From positions 62,001-126,000 of the forward strand of contig JANWYD010000008.1 in NCBI GenBank assembly GCA_025057155.1: 64,000 bases of DNA, in the 5' to 3' direction. The position numbers were made by a program, and so were the translations under genes. This DNA comes from Chloroflexaceae bacterium. Its GTDB lineage: Bacteria > Chloroflexota > Chloroflexia > Chloroflexales > Chloroflexaceae. Shown here piece after piece: positions 58,250 to 64,000 of this stretch; the stretch's first letter is position 1; the number at the start of each line of letters is the position of its first letter. The notes below the pieces were generated by a model that was not told the DNA's origin, ran no database searches, and saw only the letters and a program-made list of their open reading frames with translations.

Positions 58250-60733
58250 CTACCCGACCGCGCGCTCCAGGCGCGCCTGCATGCGCCGCACACGCTCGGC
58301 CAGTTCCTCGGAACTGACCCGTTCGCGCAGGCGTTCGACCAGCAGGGGGAAGGCAAAGGGCGTCGGGCGAGGCGTGGGCGCGATGGTGACGCGCCCGGCG
58401 GCAAGGCGATCAAGCGTCGCCCGCAGACGCTGGTGTTCGAGCTGCCGCTCCAGCACTTCGCGGCGGGCCTGGTGCAGCAGCATATTGTGCGGGTCGTACT
58501 GCTGGAACACGTCGTAGAACAGGTTGCTGCCGGCCTGCAACTGGCGGGCGCTACGCCGCTCGCCGGGCGGCCCCACCACCACCAGCCCGGCCACGCGGGC
58601 GATCTCGCGGAACTGCCGGCGGGCCAGTTCCGCAGCGTTGAGCGCGGCCAGCAGGTCCTCGGCCAGCCCGTCGGCGGATAGCGCCTCGCGCAGATCGCCC
58701 TCGTCCTCCAGGGGCGGCGGCTCGGCGGCAAGCAGTTCAAAGCCGTAGTCGTTGGCGGCCACGCTGAAGGTGATCGGTCGCCGCCGGGCGAGCCGGTAGG
58801 CCAGCAGCGCCGCCAGGCCCTCGTGGACCAGGCGCCCCTCGAAGGGGTAGATAAACAGATGGTAGCCGTCACGGGTGCGGGTGCGCTCGACCAGCAGTTC
58901 GTCGGCGGCGGGCAGGCGCGACCAGCGGGCCTGCAATGCCAGCACCGGGCGCAGGGCCTCCAGTTCGGGGTCGTCGAACATGCCGTCGCGGGCAGCCTGG
59001 AGCCGCTCGCGCACCGCCGCGGCCAGTTCGGTCGAGAGGGGCAGGCGCCCGCCGGTCCAGCGGGGCACGGCGCCGTCGGCGGCTGTGGCCCGGCGCACCC
59101 AGGCGGTCATCTCCTTCACCCGCACGAACTCCAGCACCCGCCCGGCGAAGGTGAAGCGGTCGCCAGGGCGGAGGCGGGCGATGAAGGACTCTTCGACCGT
59201 GCCGAGTTGTTCGCCGCTGAGGTAGCGCACGACCATGGCCGCGTCGGCGGTGATGGTGCCGATGGCCTGGCGGTGGCGGCGGGCAATGGCCTCGTCGGTG
59301 ACGCGGTAGCGCCCGTCGGCGTCGGGGCTGACGCGGCGGTACTCGGGGTAGGCGTCGAGGGCGCTGCCGCCGCGGGTCACAAAGTCGAGGCACCAGCGCC
59401 ACTCTTCGTCGCTCAGATCGTGGTAGGCGGCGGTGGTGCGCACCTCGGCCAGCACGTCGTCGGGGTAAAAGCCGCCTCCGAGGGCCACGGTGACCAGGTG
59501 CTGGGCCAGCACGTCGAGGGGCCGGGACAGGGGCGGGCGAGCCTCGATCTGCCCGGCGGCGATGGCCCGGCGCGCGGCGGCGGCCTCGATCAGCTCAAAG
59601 GCATGGGTGGGCACACAGGTGGCCCGGCTGGGCGCGCCGGGGCGGTGGCCGCTGCGCCCGGCGCGCTGCAACAGCCGGGCGACGCCTTTCGGGCTGCCTA
59701 TCTGCAACACCCGCTCCACCGGGCTGAAATCCACCCCCAGGTCGAGGCTGGAGGTGCAGACCACGCAGCGCAGGCGCCCGTCGCGCAGGCCATCCTCCAC
59801 CCAGGCGCGCGTCTCGGGGGCCAGGGAGCCGTGGTGGAGGGCGATCAGCCCGGCCCACTCGGGGCGCGCCTCGAGCAGCGCCTGGTACCACTGCTCGGTC
59901 TGGGCGCGGGTGTTGGTGAAGACCAGGCAACTCTGTACGGCCTCGATCTCGCCCACCACCTGGTCGAGCATGCGCAGGCCCAGGTGCCCGGCCCAGGGAA
60001 AACGCTCGATGGTTGCGGGGATCAGCGCGTCAATGACGATGGTCTTGGGCTCCTCCCCCTGAATCAGGCGGCCCGGCGGGCGGGGCGCGGGCAGCGGCGA
60101 AGGCCCTTGCACGACCCGGTTGCCCAGGAGCGTGCCCAGGGCGGTATCGAGGTTGCCCAGGGTGGCGGAGAGGCCCCAGGTGCGCAGGGCGGGGCGCCAG
60201 CGGCGCAGGCGGGCGAGGGCCAGTTCGACCTGCACGCCGCGCTTGGAAGCCAGCAGTTCGTGCCATTCATCAACCACCACGCAGCGCAGGCCGGAGAAGA
60301 GGATCGCGGCATCATCGCGGGCCAGGAGCAGCGACAGGCTCTCGGGGGTGGTCACCAGGGCCTCGGGAAGCTGGCGGCGCTGCCGGGCGCGGGTGGCGGC
60401 GCTGGTGTCGCCGGTGCGGGTCTCGACCCGCCAGGTGAGGCCCAGGTCGGCCAGGGGGGCCTGGAGCGTCGCGGCGGTATCGGCGGCCAGGGCGCGCAGG
60501 GGGGTGATCCAGAGCACGCAGAGGCCAGGCGGCCCGGCGTCGCCATTCAGCAGCGCCTCGGCGACGGGACCGAACCAGGCCGCGTAGGTCTTGCCGGTGC
60601 CGGTGGCGGCGTGGATCAGCCCGCTCTCGCCGGCCAGGTAGGCGGCCCAGGCCGCGCGCTGGAAGGGGAAAGGGGTCCAGCCACGAGCGGCGAACCAGGC
60701 GTCGAGATTGGGGAGGGCGGGATGGTCGGGCAT
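58250..60733 (-). CDS. Lhr-like DEXH-box helicase (ligase-associated type)
   Basis: Superfamily 2 DNA helicase. 827 residues. Two RecA domains show the P-loop [13 protein letters not shown] (41-53), [11 protein letters not shown] (Ia), [18 protein letters not shown] (motif II, DEXH type), GLSATLGN (III), [14 protein letters not shown] (IV), SSLDLGVDF (V) and [11 protein letters not shown] (VI). A winged-helix and a large C-terminal domain follow, ending [21 protein letters not shown], as in the helicase of the ligase-associated DNA-damage module. In known operons it sits with an ATP-dependent DNA ligase, a nuclease and an MBL-fold exonuclease; none is adjacent here. Start ATG 60733 has no good ribosome site. 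Confidence 0.88.
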   Translation of the reverse strand: MPDHPALPNLDAWFAARGWTPFPFQRAAWAAYLAGESGLIHAATGTGKTYAAWFGPVAEALLNGDAGPPGLCVLWITPLRALAADTAATLQAPLADLGLTWRVETRTGDTSAATRARQRRQLPEALVTTPESLSLLLARDDAAILFSGLRCVVVDEWHELLASKRGVQVELALARLRRWRPALRTWGLSATLGNLDTALGTLLGNRVVQGPSPLPAPRPPGRLIQGEEPKTIVIDALIPATIERFPWAGHLGLRMLDQVVGEIEAVQSCLVFTNTRAQTEQWYQALLEARPEWAGLIALHHGSLAPETRAWVEDGLRDGRLRCVVCTSSLDLGVDFSPVERVLQIGSPKGVARLLQRAGRSGHRPGAPSRATCVPTHAFELIEAAAARRAIAAGQIEARPPLSRPLDVLAQHLVTVALGGGFYPDDVLAEVRTTAAYHDLSDEEWRWCLDFVTRGGSALDAYPEYRRVSPDADGRYRVTDEAIARRHRQAIGTITADAAMVVRYLSGEQLGTVEESFIARLRPGDRFTFAGRVLEFVRVKEMTAWVRRATAADGAVPRWTGGRLPLSTELAAAVRERLQAARDGMFDDPELEALRPVLALQARWSRLPAADELLVERTRTRDGYHLFIYPFEGRLVHEGLAALLAYRLARRRPITFSVAANDYGFELLAAEPPPLEDEGDLREALSADGLAEDLLAALNAAELARRQFREIARVAGLVVVGPPGERRSARQLQAGSNLFYDVFQQYDPHNMLLHQARREVLERQLEHQRLRATLDRLAAGRVTIAPTPRPTPFAFPLLVERLRERVSSEELAERVRRMQARLERAVG

Positions 60734-60883
60734 AGGGGGGCACGCGGGCTTGCAATGGTAACACTGTACGTATTATAGGCCGATTGCCGGTGTGCTGCAT
60801 GTCAGGCTTACCACCCACCTCCGCACGCAGTACTACCTTTCATTGGGACCTCCAGGTGAATCCTGGCATCTGACACCTGTTAG

Positions 60884-60889
60884 TATAAT
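60884..60889 (+). promoter_or_regulatory. -10 element (TATAAT) of a small membrane-protein gene
   Basis: Perfect TATAAT 39 bases before ATG 60928, with a short stem CCAGGTGAATCCTGG at 60852-60866 in the -35 area. The -35 itself is weak. Confidence 0.5.
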
Positions 60890-60927
60890 GCCCGCGAACA
60901 CTCCACATTAGCGTGCAAGGTGAGGCT

Positions 60928-61278
60928 ATGGCAACCAGCAAATCTCGTTCACGTCGCCGTCCAACCGAAATGCTCCAACTGGTTGTCTCGTGCTGCGGCG
61001 CCCTTGGAATACTGGCGGGGATTCTACCCTCGCTCATAAGCACCCCGATTGGCTTAACCCTCATCGTTGGACTTGCCCTGGGAACAGGGTTGCATGTGTT
61101 CATGAGCGTGCGCTACGGGAGAACGATGGTCAGTGCACTGGTCGAAGTCGGTCTCGTAGGGTTGCTTACCTTTGGCATGACCTACGGCTGTATCTGGTAT
61201 TTCACGGTGTATCTCGCTGCTCAACCGGATTTCTTGCAGTTTAATATCGGCGTTCCCACACCATCGCCGGTGCGCTGA
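60928..61278 (+). CDS. Small polytopic membrane protein
   Basis: 116 residues, not recognised. The N-terminus is basic (ATSKSRSRRRPTEML). Three hydrophobic segments follow: VVSCCGALGILAGILPSLI, IGLTLIVGLALGTGLHVFM and VGLVGLLTFGMTYGCIWYF. A short hydrophilic tail ends PSPVR. AAGGTGAGG precedes ATG 60928, and TATAAT at 60884 supplies a promoter. Its GC content and codon choice look lower than those of the neighbours. Flanked by divergent helicase and convergent pfk genes. Function unknown. Confidence 0.6.
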   Translation: MATSKSRSRRRPTEMLQLVVSCCGALGILAGILPSLISTPIGLTLIVGLALGTGLHVFMSVRYGRTMVSALVEVGLVGLLTFGMTYGCIWYFTVYLAAQPDFLQFNIGVPTPSPVR

Positions 61279-61337
61279 GGGCATAGCTGAGCATCTTGTC
61301 GCTACCAGTCAGAGGCAACCAGCGACGACATACCGCC

Positions 61338-61361
61338 AGGGGCGACCGGAAGGTCGCCCCT
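61338..61361. terminator. Hairpin between the small membrane gene and pfk
   Basis: AGGGGCGACC (61338-61347) and GGTCGCCCCT (61352-61361) pair perfectly around GGAA. It is 60 bases past one stop and 96 bases from the convergent pfk stop. Bidirectional termination is inferred; no U tract. Confidence 0.55.
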
Positions 61362-61456
61362 CTCCGCTACTGACGGTCAAATTGCCGTGACTGGTTCGTC
61401 GGCCTGTCCCCGTGGCCCCGCGCCATAGTCGTTGGCGTCATACATCTCCCCCATTC

Positions 61457-63694
<2,238 letters not shown>

Positions 63695-63733
63695 ACGGAG
63701 TCCTCCCCTCTTCTCCAGTGGCTGTAGCCCCCA

Positions 63734-63742
63734 TCATACCAA
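63734..63742 (-). promoter_or_regulatory. Extended -10 promoter of pfk
   Basis: On the minus strand TGGTATGAT matches TGnTATAAT with one difference in the hexamer, 40 bases before the pfk ATG. It is the best promoter candidate for the gene. Confidence 0.5.
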
Positions 63743-64000
63743 ATTCGGTCGCAGGCTGGCATGGGGTTAAGGGGTGCGTCAGAATTGCCCGTGAGAGGTT
63801 CAGGCCCTCTCAGGCCCCTGCCAGATGAAGGGTTTTGAAGCGAGAAGGGAGTTTCTGCATCTCGATGCGCTTACAACCTTCGTCCCCCTGACCTCGCGGG
63901 AGTAGATGCGCATGTGAGACCTGACAGGCAGGCTCCAGGATGCCGCTGCGTGAACCAGGATCGCCCGTGCGCCTGCCTGTCAGGTCGTTGTGTCATCCCC
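63743..64000. repeat. Repeat-rich end of window
   Basis: 258 bases, no gene seen. A third relative of the AAGCGAGAAG...TGCGCTTAC element lies at 63837-63903. A perfect 15-base inverted repeat follows: ACCTGACAGGCAGGC (63919-63933) and GCCTGCCTGTCAGGT (63971-63985), separated by 37 bases, which could be a large hairpin or the ends of a small element. Confidence 0.5.

Noticed and set aside
58823-60778. Long plus-strand open frame opposite the helicase gene (651 codons)
   Set aside because: Shadow frame in GC-rich DNA: Gly/Ala/Gln-rich with no motif, while the opposite strand carries every helicase motif.

Overview
The window is high-GC bacterial chromosome with about 49 protein genes, one tRNA and unusually repeat-rich intergenic spacers. 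The best guess for the source is a Chloroflexota member (class Chloroflexia, Chloroflexales-like). This rests on gene content and style: a secreted repeat protein ending in YLPLAQR, a lipoprotein with the LGCPQPGMAYTQ domain, a RicT/PSP1 protein, several TGnTATAAT extended -10 promoters, and a GlcD/GlcE/GlcF cluster. No 16S rRNA or marker settles it. I see no prophage, insertion sequence or CRISPR array.

Layout. 1-5.9 kb: a partial CNNM/DUF21 membrane protein, prs, tRNA-Gln, a DUF697-like membrane protein, an SRAP (HMCES/YedK) protein, a coiled-coil protein, a GT2-like protein and a lipoprotein. 6-12 kb (minus strand): a large membrane glycosyltransferase-like protein carrying an in-frame palindromic repeat, then a CocE-type hydrolase and an acyl-CoA dehydrogenase. 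12.4-16.4 kb: ruvA, a single-span envelope protein, a UbiA-type prenyltransferase and a membrane STAS protein. 16.5-20.8 kb (minus): a likely operon of FHA-GAF-nucleotide cyclase, RicT, an MBL hydrolase and CvpA. 21.4-24.5 kb: a PP2C-like pseudophosphatase with an extracytoplasmic domain, plus a lipoprotein. 24.5-27.2 kb (minus): xylA-xylB. 27.5-35.9 kb: PIG-L deacetylase, PhoU, SPFH protein, gamma-glutamyltransferase-like protein, acyl-CoA synthetase, coaA and panE. 36.5-38.5 kb: a secreted propeller-like repeat protein. 39.0-46.0 kb: a glycolate/lactate oxidase operon with glcD, glcE, a glcD-glcE fusion and glcF. 46.2-53.6 kb: heat-shock genes htpG, hrcA (with a perfect CIRCE), grpE, dnaK and dnaJ. 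53.8-63.7 kb: rRNA methyltransferase, small membrane proteins, GNAT, response regulator, HAD phosphatase, rhodanese, Lhr-like helicase and a double-length phosphofructokinase.

Functional links. The 2-hydroxyacid oxidase operon, the HAD phosphatase (possibly phosphoglycolate phosphatase), the acyl-CoA synthetase and the CoA genes fit C2-acid and CoA metabolism. XylAB feeds the pentose-phosphate pathway and Prs draws on it, while the phosphofructokinase controls glycolysis. HrcA/CIRCE regulates chaperones. The cyclase and STAS proteins and the pseudophosphatase suggest regulatory inputs whose partners lie outside the window.

Most notable: (1) a phosphofructokinase with two fused halves arranged as in eukaryotic PFK-1, the C-terminal half having lost catalytic residues; (2) the GlcD-GlcE fusion beside separate GlcD and GlcE; (3) the transmembrane PP2C pseudophosphatase; (4) at least five families of dispersed palindromic or tandem intergenic repeats, one inserted in frame inside a gene. 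I did not find a clear-cut new defence or mobile system.
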